The position numbers and the translations under genes are program-made. Below are positions 39,114 to 47,437 of a stretch of 55,125 bases of DNA, one piece after another. The stretch's first letter is position 1. The number at the start of each line of letters is the position of its first letter. The notes beneath the pieces were generated by a model. The model was given only the letters and a program-made list of their open reading frames with translations, made no database searches and had not been told where the DNA came from. Source of the stretch: Candidatus Bathyarchaeota archaeon (GTDB taxonomy: Archaea; Thermoproteota; Bathyarchaeia; TCS64); contig JADHWN010000012.1 of assembly GCA_016783455.1 (NCBI GenBank), forward strand, positions 1 through 55,125. The letters run 5' to 3'.

Positions 39114-39926
39114 TTGACGACCCTTGAGAGTCTTTCAACCCTCTTCCCGTGGCTGTACGCCAACGTCGACAACTTCGTTATCTCCATCATCTTCCTGATT
39201 CTGGCATATGGATTCTACCGTTTCTCGTCTGGTCAGATAGGCCGCCTCTCAAGAGAGGGCAAGCTCGACGAGACGGGGGCCTCCCTCCTCCGGAGGCTGT
39301 TCCGCTGGGGGGTCATCCTCGCCATCCTGGCCTTCACCTTCTCCCAGCTAGGGATACAGATAGATCTCTTGGCGGGGCTCCTTGTGCTTGCGGGGGGTAC
39401 CGTGCTAGGCTTCGCGGCGATGAATACCTTGGGGAACGCCATAGCGGGCTTCATCCTCATGGTCAGTAGGCCCTTCAGGATTGGGGACAGGCTCTACATT
39501 GAGGGGCAGTTCATGGATGTCGAGGACATAGACCTCATCTTCACACGTATGAGGACCCCGGATAACGTCAACATAGCCATCCCAAACCAGAAGCTCCTCC
39601 AGACCGATGTGATGGACTTCGGAAAGGAGAGGGTCATCAGGCGGCGCCACGCCATAACCGCGGGATACGGCGACCCACGCGAGAAGGTCGAGGCAGCCCT
39701 TCTCGAGGCAGCCGGGAGGGTCGAGGGGCTTCTTGATGATCCGGGGCCATACGTCTGGATAACCGAATTCCAGAACTACGCAGTCGAGTACACTCTCTTC
39801 GTCTTCATCAACGAGCCTAGGAGGGTTCAGGAGATAGACGCCCTAGTCAGGAGAGAGATAATGATCGCCTGCGACAAGTATCAGATCGATCTCAGCACGC
39901 CGACTCTGATTAAGACGATACGTTGA
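39114..39926 (+). CDS. mscS: Small-conductance mechanosensitive channel (MscS family)
   Basis: The 270-aa protein has three membrane helices (about 22-36, 58-75, 80-110). TM3 is Gly/Ala-rich: 'VLAGGTVLGFAAMNTLGNAI', followed by 'AGFILMVSRPFRIGDRLYIE', the signature of the beta domain. A C-terminal alpha/beta domain follows ('RRRHAITAGYGDPREKVEAA'). The start is TTG 39114. It acts as a tension valve against hypo-osmotic shock; an mscL gene lies 200 nt away on the other strand. Confidence 0.92.
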   Translation: MTTLESLSTLFPWLYANVDNFVISIIFLILAYGFYRFSSGQIGRLSREGKLDETGASLLRRLFRWGVILAILAFTFSQLGIQIDLLAGLLVLAGGTVLGFAAMNTLGNAIAGFILMVSRPFRIGDRLYIEGQFMDVEDIDLIFTRMRTPDNVNIAIPNQKLLQTDVMDFGKERVIRRRHAITAGYGDPREKVEAALLEAAGRVEGLLDDPGPYVWITEFQNYAVEYTLFVFINEPRRVQEIDALVRREIMIACDKYQIDLSTPTLIKTIR

Positions 39927-40000
39927 CTTGGCGGGGATTTCCCCTTATGGCTGTTGAGGATTTGACGTCGAAGTGGCTTTAGCAGGATAAATTAAAAACG

Positions 40001-40090
40001 TCACTCTGTAAATGTCTCGACCTTATCTATGGTGACCTCCTTTCCGCTGTTCTTCTTCGCCAGGACATCTATCCTATTCTTGAGTTCCAT
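40001..40090 (-). CDS. Possible small protein, 29 aa
   Basis: ATG at 40088-40090 opens MELKNRIDVLAKKNSGKEVT, then IDKVETFTE and TGA. A TATA-like CTTTTTAAAAG lies about 15 nt upstream, too close for a separate leader, so it would be leaderless. Composition is that of a small soluble helix. It has no recognised homologue; codon use matches the neighbours. Confidence 0.3.
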   Translation of the reverse strand: MELKNRIDVLAKKNSGKEVTIDKVETFTE

Positions 40091-40141
40091 CTGTTCTTAA
40101 CTTTTAAAAAGGGGGAAAAGGTTCGCTTGGATGAGCTTACT

Positions 40142-40531
40142 CTATTTTATTGGAGCCTTCTTCAGTTGCTTCATGAGGACGAAGACGACCACAGCGATTA
40201 TTATGAAATCGAGCAGAGCCCCTGCGAAGTGTCCCACAAGCAGCTGGATGGGCCCCAGCCTTAGAATGGCGCTCTGCCACTCACCTTCAGGGATGAAGAA
40301 GGTGATCATGGGCATGATGATGTCCTTCACCAGGGCCGAGACGAGGCTGCTCACAGCCCCGCCCATGATGAAGGCGATGGCCAGGCCCACGACCCCGTAC
40401 TTGTTCAGGAACTGGACGAACTCGTCAACCAAGCCCCTTGGAGGCGGCGAGGGAGCTGGCTTCACCGTCAGTGCCTCCCTGATCCCCTTTAGCTCCTGAA
40501 GAATCAGCGTTTGGGTTTCATCCTCGGACGT
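40142..40531 (-). CDS. mscL: Large-conductance mechanosensitive channel (MscL); possible ACG start
   Basis: The core is MscL: 'FVQFLNKYGVVGLAIAFIMG', then GAVSSLVSALVKDIIMPMITF and a second membrane helix 'LLDFIIIAVVVFVLMKQLKK'. The periplasmic loop is short, as in archaeal forms. The first standard start is GTG 40463-40465, but a helical N-terminus typical of archaeal MscL-like proteins ('DETQTLILQELKGIREALTV') lies upstream in frame, bounded by TGA at 40547-40549. ACG 40529-40531 with GGTGG 6 nt upstream is the best start in that segment. GTG remains possible because the channel core would be intact. Confidence 0.82.
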   Translation of the reverse strand, partial: TSEDETQTLILQELKGIREALTVKPAPSPPPRGLVDEFVQFLNKYGVVGLAIAFIMGGAVSSLVSALVKDIIMPMITFFIPEGEWQSAILRLGPIQLLVGHFAGALLDFIIIAVVVFVLMKQLKKAPIK

Positions 40532-40594
40532 ATCAAACCACCAACTTCAATTGACAAATAGTGGTAAATGAAGTATGTGTTTTCAGCCGACCGT

Positions 40595-41671
40595 CTAGTC
40601 GATGTGGCAGCGGAGCATCTCCTTCCCGAAGACATCTCGACCGCTGCAGGCCCCGCAGGAGGTACAGGTAGCCTCGGCTTGACCTCCCTCCAGCTTCCTG
40701 ACTATGTCGGGCTCCCTGACAAAGGGCCTGCTCATGGAGATCAGGTCCGCCAGGCCCTTATCCACGATGGTCTGCATGCAGCCCAGGCTCCTGATGCCGT
40801 TGACGAGGGCCATCGTCGTGGGCTTCGTAGCCTCCCTGATCTTCACGGCGTGCCCGGCGAAGATGGCCTCCGCGACCTCGGGGTCGTCAGACCTCGCCCT
40901 CTCGTAGAGATCGTCCCTCCTGCCGAAGCCCCCGCCGCTTATCTCCACCGCTTCGAGCCCCCTCTTGCAGATGGCTTGGGCGACCTCGGCGCTCTCCTCC
41001 ACGGTGAAGCCGTCGAGGGAGAAGTCGTCGCTGTTCATCTTCAGGAGGACGGGTACGTCTCTCCCTATCCTGGAGCGTATCTCGTCGTAGACCTCCATTA
41101 GGAGGCGCATCCTGTTCTCCAGGCTTCCCCCGTAGTCGTCCTCCCTCTTGTTAGCCTCTTTCGAGAGGAACTGGGAGATGAGGTAGCCGTGGGCGCCGTG
41201 GATCTGGATCCCGTCGAAGCCTGCCTCCAGGGACCTCTCAGCCGCGTCGCCGAAGGCCTCGACGACCTCGTGGAGCTCCTCCACGGAGAGGGCCCTCGCG
41301 TTCCAGCTCTCCCCCCTGTAGTATGAGGGCCCGGCCTTCTCGGATATGCTGTTGTACCCCCCGTGGTTGAGCTGTGTGACGATCTTTCCCCCGTGCTCGT
41401 GGACGGCATCCGTGAGCTCCTTGAGCCTGGGGACATGGTAGTCGTGGCTGATCCCCGCCATGCCCTCGTGGGCTTTTCCCGAGTCCATGACGTATAGGTG
41501 GCCCTTGACTATGAGGCCGACGCCCCCCTCCGCCAGCCTCCTGTAGAGCCTGATGTTCTCGTCCCTGACGAAACCCCTCTCGTCGGACCAGTAGGAGGTG
41601 GTCGCGGACCTCATGAAGCGGTTCCTTATCTCCAGGGGACCGAGACTATAGGGCTTGAAGAGTACAGACAT
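40595..41671 (-). CDS. Old yellow enzyme family NADH:flavin oxidoreductase, short form with Cys cluster
   Basis: The approximately 358-aa TIM barrel binds FMN: 'MSVLFKPYSLGPLEIRNRFM', 'HEHGGKIVTQLNHGG', 'GFDGIQIHGAHGYLISQFLS' and 'RMRLLMEVYDEIRSRIGRDV'. The C-terminus carries a Cys cluster CTSCGACSGRDVFGKEMLRC, the 4Fe-4S ligand pattern of 2,4-dienoyl-CoA reductase-like enzymes. Their FAD/NADH domain is missing, so electrons must come from another protein, possibly the divergently encoded CoA-disulfide reductase-like flavoprotein. I placed the start at the Met before SVLFKPY; an ATG 30 nt upstream is possible. Confidence 0.85.
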   Translation of the reverse strand: MSVLFKPYSLGPLEIRNRFMRSATTSYWSDERGFVRDENIRLYRRLAEGGVGLIVKGHLYVMDSGKAHEGMAGISHDYHVPRLKELTDAVHEHGGKIVTQLNHGGYNSISEKAGPSYYRGESWNARALSVEELHEVVEAFGDAAERSLEAGFDGIQIHGAHGYLISQFLSKEANKREDDYGGSLENRMRLLMEVYDEIRSRIGRDVPVLLKMNSDDFSLDGFTVEESAEVAQAICKRGLEAVEISGGGFGRRDDLYERARSDDPEVAEAIFAGHAVKIREATKPTTMALVNGIRSLGCMQTIVDKGLADLISMSRPFVREPDIVRKLEGGQAEATCTSCGACSGRDVFGKEMLRCHID

Positions 41672-41759
41672 GGCACAGGTAAAAAGAAGTAGATCCATCA
41701 TTTAAGACGTTGCGGAAGGTTAATTTTTTGAACCCATCGGGCAATGTATCTAGATTCCA

Positions 41760-43457
41760 TTGGCCAAGAACAGGATCGTCATAATCGGGGGCGTCGCCAC
41801 GGGTCCCAAGACCGCAGCGCGATGCCGGAGGCTCGACCAGGAGGCCGAGATCACCATGGTGGAGAGAGGGGACCTCCTCAGCTACGCAGGGTGCGGCATG
41901 CCCTTCTACATCGAGGGAGTTGTCGAGTTCGAGACCCTCCTGAAGACCTCCGTGGGAGTCACCCGGGACGCCGACTACTTCGAGAACGGCATGGGCATCC
42001 GGGTCATGGATAGAACCGAGGCCGTCAAGATCAACAGGAACTCCAAGACGATCACCGTCAAGGACCTCAAAACCGGGGAGACCGCCGATCTACCCTACGA
42101 CAAGCTCGTGCTGGCGACTGGGGCGGGTCCCTTCGTGCCAAGGATGGAGGGCGTCGACTTGGAGGGAGTGCACAGGCTCTACAACCCCCATCAGGCGAAG
42201 GCCATCCGTGATGCCCTGGACATGGGGGCCAAGAAGGTCGCCATCGTGGGAGGCGGGCTCATCGGGATGGAGATCTGCGGGGCCTTCCTGGAGAGGGGCT
42301 GCGAGGTCACCATCCTGGAGATGATGCCCCGCCTTGTGCCCGCCCTCATGGACGAGGAGATGGCCCTCTTACTGGAGAGCTACCTAAAGAAGAACGGCGT
42401 CCAGGTCGTGACCGGGAGCCCCGTCAGCAGGATAGTGGACGATGGCTCAGGCAAGGTCGCCGGCGTCGAGACCGCCGACGGGAGGAGGTTCGAGGCCGAG
42501 TTGGTGATAGTGGCGATAGGCGTCCGCCCGAACGTGGGGCTCGCCGTGGAGGCCGGCTTGGAGATCGGGCCGACGAGGGCCATAGCGGTGAACGAGCATC
42601 TCCAGACAAGCGACCCTGACATATACGCTGGGGGGGACTGCGTCGAGTGCACCCATCTGGTGACGGGTGAGAAGGTCTACGCGCCCATGGGGAGCACCGC
42701 CAACAAGCACGGCAGGATCATCGCCAACAACATCAACGGGATGGAGACAGACTTCCCTGGGGTGACCACCTCGGCTGTCTTCAAGATACTGGACTACAAC
42801 TGCGGTTGCACCGGAATCACCGAGCGAAGGGCCAAGGAGCTGGGATATGAAGTGGAGACCTCGCTGTGCCCCCAGAGGGACTACAGCTTCTTCATGCCCG
42901 GGGCCGGAATGTTCGTCGCCAAGCTGGTGGCGGAGAAGGCGTCCGGGAAGATCCTAGGCTGCCAGGTAATGGGCACGGGAGACGGGGTGAAGCGCATCGA
43001 CGTCGTGGCCACGGCGCTGAAGTACGGCGGCAGCGTGAAGGACCTCGCCGACCTGGACCTTGCCTACGCCCCCCCCTTCAGTCAGGCTATCGACGCGATA
43101 GCCCACGCCGCCAACGTCGTCAGGAACAAGATGGACGGTCTGGCCCACGGCGTCTCTCCCATAGAGATAAAGGGGAGGCTGGAGAGCGACGACGACTTCC
43201 TGTTCGTGGACTGCCGGGGGAGGGCTGCCTTCGAGGCGGAGACCATCACTGACCGGCGCACCGTCAACATCTCCATGGAAGAGCTGCTGGAGAGGCTGGA
43301 CGGGGAGCCCAGGGACAGGGAGATCATCCTCTTCTGCAACACGAGCATAACGGCCTACAGGGCAGAGAGGATCCTGAAGGCCCGGGGATACAAGGACATC
43401 AAGTTCCTGGACGGCAGCCTCAGGGCCTGGCCCTACCCCCTGAAGGCCCCCTTCTAG
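41760..43457 (+). CDS. CoA-disulfide/persulfide reductase with C-terminal rhodanese domain
   Basis: The 565-aa FAD/NAD(P)H enzyme has the dinucleotide motif 'RIVIIGGVATGPKTAARCRR' (variant GxGxxG), the redox Cys in 'LLSYAGCGMPFYIEG', a second nucleotide motif 'KKVAIVGGGLIGMEICGAFL', 'VNEHLQTSDPDIYAGGDCVE' and a dimerisation domain. Residues about 475-565 form a rhodanese domain with active Cys in 'EIILFCNTSITAYRAERILK'. This fusion is known as CoADR-RHD/NADH-dependent persulfide reductase, acting on CoA persulfides or polysulfide. The start is TTG 41760. It is divergent from the OYE-like gene. Confidence 0.9.
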   Translation: MAKNRIVIIGGVATGPKTAARCRRLDQEAEITMVERGDLLSYAGCGMPFYIEGVVEFETLLKTSVGVTRDADYFENGMGIRVMDRTEAVKINRNSKTITVKDLKTGETADLPYDKLVLATGAGPFVPRMEGVDLEGVHRLYNPHQAKAIRDALDMGAKKVAIVGGGLIGMEICGAFLERGCEVTILEMMPRLVPALMDEEMALLLESYLKKNGVQVVTGSPVSRIVDDGSGKVAGVETADGRRFEAELVIVAIGVRPNVGLAVEAGLEIGPTRAIAVNEHLQTSDPDIYAGGDCVECTHLVTGEKVYAPMGSTANKHGRIIANNINGMETDFPGVTTSAVFKILDYNCGCTGITERRAKELGYEVETSLCPQRDYSFFMPGAGMFVAKLVAEKASGKILGCQVMGTGDGVKRIDVVATALKYGGSVKDLADLDLAYAPPFSQAIDAIAHAANVVRNKMDGLAHGVSPIEIKGRLESDDDFLFVDCRGRAAFEAETITDRRTVNISMEELLERLDGEPRDREIILFCNTSITAYRAERILKARGYKDIKFLDGSLRAWPYPLKAPF

Positions 43458-43882
43458 CCTACTCTCTCCCTTATTCTCTCGGCGATGTCCAGCATCGCTT
43501 CACCGCTCGGACGCCCTGTTGTGCGCACCAAGCCCTGCATGATCCCGCCTCTGTCCCCCCTGGTTCTCGGGATGATGTGGATGTGGACGTGGGGGACCTC
43601 CTGCCCCGACTCGGGGCCGTTGTTTATCCCGATGGTGCTCGAGGGGACCTCCATGGCGTCCTGTATACCGCCCACCAGCCTGTGGAGGGTCCTGAAGAGG
43701 GCCTCGGCGTCCTCCTCGGACAGGTCCTCTACACGGGTGACGTGCGCCTTGGGGATGATGAGTGTATGGCCGGGGGCGGAGGGGTTGATGTCAAGGAAGG
43801 CGAGGGTCCTCTCGTCCTCGTAGATCTTGTAGGATGGGATCTCGCCCCTGATTATCCTGCAGAAGATGCAGCTCTCCGACAT
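43454..43882 (-). CDS. HIT-family nucleotide hydrolase/transferase
   Basis: The 142-aa protein has the histidine triad in 'VPHVHIHIIPRTRGDRGG' (H-V-H-I-H). The N-terminal 'CIFCRIIRGEIPSYKIYEDE' has the zinc Cys pair, followed by 'TLAFLDINPSAPGHTLIIPK'. HIT proteins hydrolyse AMP-lysine, Ap4A or related phosphoramidates. It converges on the rhodanese-fusion gene with a 4-nt overlap. Confidence 0.92.
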   Translation of the reverse strand: MSESCIFCRIIRGEIPSYKIYEDERTLAFLDINPSAPGHTLIIPKAHVTRVEDLSEEDAEALFRTLHRLVGGIQDAMEVPSSTIGINNGPESGQEVPHVHIHIIPRTRGDRGGIMQGLVRTTGRPSGEAMLDIAERIRERVG

Positions 43883-43895
43883 TGCTCCCGAGTCT

Positions 43896-44987
43896 CTAGG
43901 GGTCCACTGTCCTTATAGCCGTGAGGGCGCCGTTGGGGCAGAGCTCGATGCAGCAGAAGCATTGGATGCAGAGCTCGTCATTGACCTCAGCGGTTCCATC
44001 TACGGCGATGGCGTTCGCCGGGCAGACAGTAGAACAGATACCGCAGCCGGTGCACCTCTCCCCGTCACACTCGATGGGCATCCTGATGTCGATGAAGGGC
44101 TGTCCGTCCTGGTGGGTCTTCGGCTTCTCGAATGTTCTGGCCACCTCCTCGATGGGGGCTCCGAGCACCTCGATCTCGTCCAGTGAGGCGGGCTTCAGCC
44201 CCCTCTCAACGGCGATGAAGTTCGTCCCCACCTCCATGGGGTCCCATCCGATGATCTGGGAGACGACCAGATCGACAGCCAGGGGGGTGTCTCCCGCGAT
44301 TATCAGCCCCAGGTCCACGGGGTTGCCCGTCGTGGGGCCCTCCCCCTCCATTCCCACCACGGCGTCAACGACTGTGAGGATGATCTGTTCCCGTATGGTC
44401 TGGTAGAGGTCGATGAGGAGTCGGCTGAACCTCTCGGGGTCGTTCTCGGTCACGACGTGGTAGTGGGCCTTCTGCCCGCCCTGCTGGAGGCCGTAGAGGT
44501 TCTTGACGGCGCAGGTGAGGGTGGTGAGGACGTGGGTTTTGAGCTTGGGTAGATTGATGACGCCGTCGCAGTCGAGGGCGAACTCGGGGAACCAGAACTC
44601 GCCGACCACCTCAGCCTCCGGGTTCTCCACCTTCACCGGGGGCTCCCTGTCCAAGACGTTCAGCTCCACGCCAATCTCCTCGCAGAGATCTCTCACCCCC
44701 AGGCCGTCGAAGACGATGTCAGGCCTTGCGTAGGAGGCCATGGCGGGGCACTCACCGACGACGGGCGTGGCGTTGGCCTCCTTCAGCATCTCGGCGACGG
44801 CCTTGATCACCCGGAGGTCGGTGGTGGCCCCTTCCTCAGCAGTCTTGGTCGTGAAGAGGTTCGGCTTGACGAGGTATGTGCCTCCGGGCTTCGCGAACGC
44901 CTCGATCCCACCCAGAAGGTTGATGGCCTCCCTGACTGCTGCCTCCACGTCTTCCTCGACGCTGACGATGGCTACCCGTGGCTTCAT
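43896..44987 (-). CDS. DUF362 protein with C-terminal 2[4Fe-4S] ferredoxin domain
   Basis: The 363-aa protein has a DUF362 core ('KPGGTYLVKPNLFTTKTAEE', 'DCDGVINLPKLKTHVLTTLT' and 'CAVKNLYGLQQGGQKAHYHV') and a ferredoxin tail with CTGCGICSTVCP and CIQCFCCIELCP. The second motif has the unusual residues F-C between its first Cys residues. DUF362/ferredoxin proteins are iron-sulfur proteins of unresolved function, probably electron carriers or scaffold-like enzymes. It is followed by the HIT gene after 13 nt on the same strand. Confidence 0.88.
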   Translation of the reverse strand: MKPRVAIVSVEEDVEAAVREAINLLGGIEAFAKPGGTYLVKPNLFTTKTAEEGATTDLRVIKAVAEMLKEANATPVVGECPAMASYARPDIVFDGLGVRDLCEEIGVELNVLDREPPVKVENPEAEVVGEFWFPEFALDCDGVINLPKLKTHVLTTLTCAVKNLYGLQQGGQKAHYHVVTENDPERFSRLLIDLYQTIREQIILTVVDAVVGMEGEGPTTGNPVDLGLIIAGDTPLAVDLVVSQIIGWDPMEVGTNFIAVERGLKPASLDEIEVLGAPIEEVARTFEKPKTHQDGQPFIDIRMPIECDGERCTGCGICSTVCPANAIAVDGTAEVNDELCIQCFCCIELCPNGALTAIRTVDP

Positions 44988-45049
44988 TGCCTTGGGTGAT
45001 GCGATGGGCGTATTAAAGATGAGTGGCGGCGTACCCAGAAGATGGTTGT

Positions 45050-45062
45050 ATTAAAAAAGGGA
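45050..45062 (-). terminator. Oligo-T terminator after creatininase paralogue A
   Basis: On the minus strand CCCTTTTTTAATAC follows the stop codon of the creatininase gene by about 15 nt. A short T-run in this position is the usual archaeal intrinsic terminator. Confidence 0.5.
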
Positions 45063-45076
45063 GAAGGGAGGGAGAT

Positions 45077-45922
45077 CTAGTCCAGGAATGCGGGGGGAAT
45101 AGGGATGGTCTTCCAGACCCTGATGAACTCCACCATGAAGTCCACCCGCTCCTTTAGGCGCTTGGCGTACTCCCCGGCGTCGGCGAGGTTCGGGTCTCCT
45201 GTGCCGTAGATGCCGTCCTTGGTAAAGTCGATGTTCACCGGAGGCGTGCAGGCACCCCTTACCTGGCTCACGATCTCGTAGTCGTCCCTGTCGACGTCGA
45301 AGAACTTGTTGAGTTCGGTTCCCAGGTCTAGTGTGGGCTTCCATCCCTCAAGCCTGTACATCTCCACGAGCTCGGGGAACATGACAAGGGCGGCGGCTGT
45401 CTCGTTAATTCCCGAGTGTACGTCCCAGTGGCGCTTGGAGATATCGGCCTGCTTCTTCGCCAGCTCTGTACCGCTGGGCCCCGTCGGGGACGAGACCATG
45501 ACGTTGTAGTACCTCTTGGCCATCCGCATGGCCAGCTTGTATATCTCGGCGTTCCCGCCGTGGTGGTTCGTAAGCATGAACCTCTTGATCCCGTGGTCGG
45601 CGAGGCTGCTGATAGTGTCAAGGATGACGTTGAGGAGGGTGTCCTCGCTGAACGTGATGGTTCCCCTGAACTTCATGTGATGGGGCGAGTAGCCGGGCCA
45701 GCAGGGATGCACGCAGACGCTGTTGCTCTTGCTGGCGATCTCGTGGATGAAGTACCGGGCGGCGAGGGAGTCCATCCCCAGTGGCAGATGGGGCCCGTGC
45801 TGCTCGATGGAACCTATGCCGATGATTACCACCGGGGCTTGCTCGTTATCCACCCAGTCCTCAAAGGCGGGGCGCGTCAGCTCCTGAATCCAGAACTTGC
45901 TAAGCTTTCCGTTCTCGGACAG
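45077..45922 (-). CDS. Creatininase-family amidohydrolase, paralogue A; CTG start
   Basis: The 281-aa protein is a close paralogue of 52071-52916. Metal-binding motifs are 'GSIEQHGPHLPLGMDSLAAR' (E-Q-H-G-P-H-L) and 'LTNHHGGNAEIYKLAMRMAK', with a further Glu/His-containing stretch 'VHSGINETAAALVMFPEL'. The first ATG/GTG/TTG in frame (GTG 45853) would cut off 23 conserved residues. CTG at 45920-45922 gives (M)SENGKLSKFWIQELTR, matching paralogue B, which starts with TTG at the same place, and GGTGA lies 6 nt upstream; TGA lies two codons before CTG, so no earlier start is possible. Substrate is unknown (cyclic amide/formamide type). Confidence 0.88.
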   Translation of the reverse strand: MSENGKLSKFWIQELTRPAFEDWVDNEQAPVVIIGIGSIEQHGPHLPLGMDSLAARYFIHEIASKSNSVCVHPCWPGYSPHHMKFRGTITFSEDTLLNVILDTISSLADHGIKRFMLTNHHGGNAEIYKLAMRMAKRYYNVMVSSPTGPSGTELAKKQADISKRHWDVHSGINETAAALVMFPELVEMYRLEGWKPTLDLGTELNKFFDVDRDDYEIVSQVRGACTPPVNIDFTKDGIYGTGDPNLADAGEYAKRLKERVDFMVEFIRVWKTIPIPPAFLD

Positions 45923-46036
45923 TTTATTTCACCGTAGATAATTGGGCGCGGTCCAGATTTAACAGGTTCCACGCAACTTGGGGCATGAGGAAAAGGGTTA
46001 TACTCGTTTCGACAGAAGGACCCATCGGAGAGCGGA

Positions 46037-47437
46037 TTGAAGAAGTCTAAGGTTCACCCATACATCCCCAACTCCGTGCCCGAGGTCAAGGAGGAGATGC
46101 TCAGGGAGGTCGGAGCCCGGGACGCCGAGGAGCTCTACTCCCGGATGATCCCCGAGAGGCTCCTCATGAAGAGGCCCATGGACCTCCCGGAGCCCCTGCT
46201 CTCAGAGCTGGATCTGAGGAGGCACGTCGAAGGAATACTGGAGGGAGACTGGGACTGCTCCGAATACCTGAGTTTCCTCGGCGGAGGGTGCTGGAACCAC
46301 TACGTTCCTGAGGTCTGCGACGTCATCGCCTCGAGATCAGAGTTCCTGACTGCCTACGCGGGCGGGGTCTACTCCGACCTGGGTAGGTTCCAGGCTATTT
46401 ACGAGTTCCAGAGTCTTATCGGGGAGCTCGTCGACATGGACGTCTCCTGCATCCCCACGTACGACTGGGGTGCCGCAGCCGGGAACGCCGTCCGAATGGC
46501 CTCTCGGGTGACAGGCAGGAAGGAGATACTGGTACCCAAGACCATTAGCCCTGCTAGGCTGTCCATAATCAGCAACTTCTGTGACTCGGTTCACAAGCCC
46601 GATAGCATCAACGTCAAGACAGTTGACTACGACCGGGAGACGGGGGCCCTCGACATCGGGGACCTTGAGGGTAAGATCTCGGAGAGCACTGCAGGCGTCT
46701 ATTTCGAGAATCCCACCTACCTTGGGGTCATCGAGCCCCAATGCGCGGAGATTACGAGCATCGCCCATGAACACGGCGCGTTTGCGGTGGCGGGCGTCGA
46801 CCCCATCTCCCTGGGGGTGCTTTCTCCTCCTGGCGAGTACGGTGCTGATATCTGCTGCGGCGAGGCCCAGCCCCTCGGCATCCACATGCTGGCCGGTGGG
46901 GGCTCCTGCGGCTTCCTGGCGTCGAAGGACGAGGAGAGGCTCGTGGGGGAGTACCCGGCCCGCATGCTGAGCATCACCGACACGGAGGTCGAGGGGGAGT
47001 ACGGCTTCGGGCAGGCCAAATACGAGAGGACGAGCTACATAGCCCGGGAGAGCGCCAAGGACTGGGTGGGGACGACCACGGGCCTGTGGGCCATCGTCTC
47101 AGCGGTCTACATGAGCCTCATGGGGCCCCAGGGTATGAGGGAGCTGGGCGAGGGGATCCTCCAGAGGTCCCACTACGCGGCCAGGCTCCTCGAGGAGGTC
47201 GAAGGCGTGTCGGTGCCCTTCAGGGGCTTCTTCAAGGAGTTCCCGGTCAACTTCGACGCAACAGGCAAGAAGGTCTCCGAGATCAACAGATTGCTCCTGG
47301 ACAAAAAAATCTTCGGGGGCACGGACGTGTCCGGAGAGTTCCCTGAGCTGGGCCAGAGTGGCCTCTACTGCGTCACGGAGAGACACACCAAGTCGGACCT
47401 GGATAGGCTGGTGGAAGCCTTGAGGGAGGTACTATAG
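46037..47437 (+). CDS. Glycine dehydrogenase subunit 1-like PLP-fold protein (GcvPA-like)
   Basis: The 466-aa protein has fold type I. It resembles the GcvPA half of P-protein: 'HPYIPNSVPEVKEEMLREVG', 'EYLSFLGGGCWNHYVPEVCD', 'GRFQAIYEFQSLIGELVDMD' and 'CSEYLSFLGGG'. But the usual 'YTPYQ.E.SQG' segment reads 'AYAGGVYSDLGRFQ' and 'YDGA.A' reads 'TYDWGAAAGNAV', so it is diverged from canonical GcvPA. The start is TTG 46037 with GGAG 6 nt upstream. It is the first gene of a plus-strand operon; no gcvT or gcvH is nearby. Confidence 0.75.
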   Translation: MKKSKVHPYIPNSVPEVKEEMLREVGARDAEELYSRMIPERLLMKRPMDLPEPLLSELDLRRHVEGILEGDWDCSEYLSFLGGGCWNHYVPEVCDVIASRSEFLTAYAGGVYSDLGRFQAIYEFQSLIGELVDMDVSCIPTYDWGAAAGNAVRMASRVTGRKEILVPKTISPARLSIISNFCDSVHKPDSINVKTVDYDRETGALDIGDLEGKISESTAGVYFENPTYLGVIEPQCAEITSIAHEHGAFAVAGVDPISLGVLSPPGEYGADICCGEAQPLGIHMLAGGGSCGFLASKDEERLVGEYPARMLSITDTEVEGEYGFGQAKYERTSYIARESAKDWVGTTTGLWAIVSAVYMSLMGPQGMRELGEGILQRSHYAARLLEEVEGVSVPFRGFFKEFPVNFDATGKKVSEINRLLLDKKIFGGTDVSGEFPELGQSGLYCVTERHTKSDLDRLVEALREVL

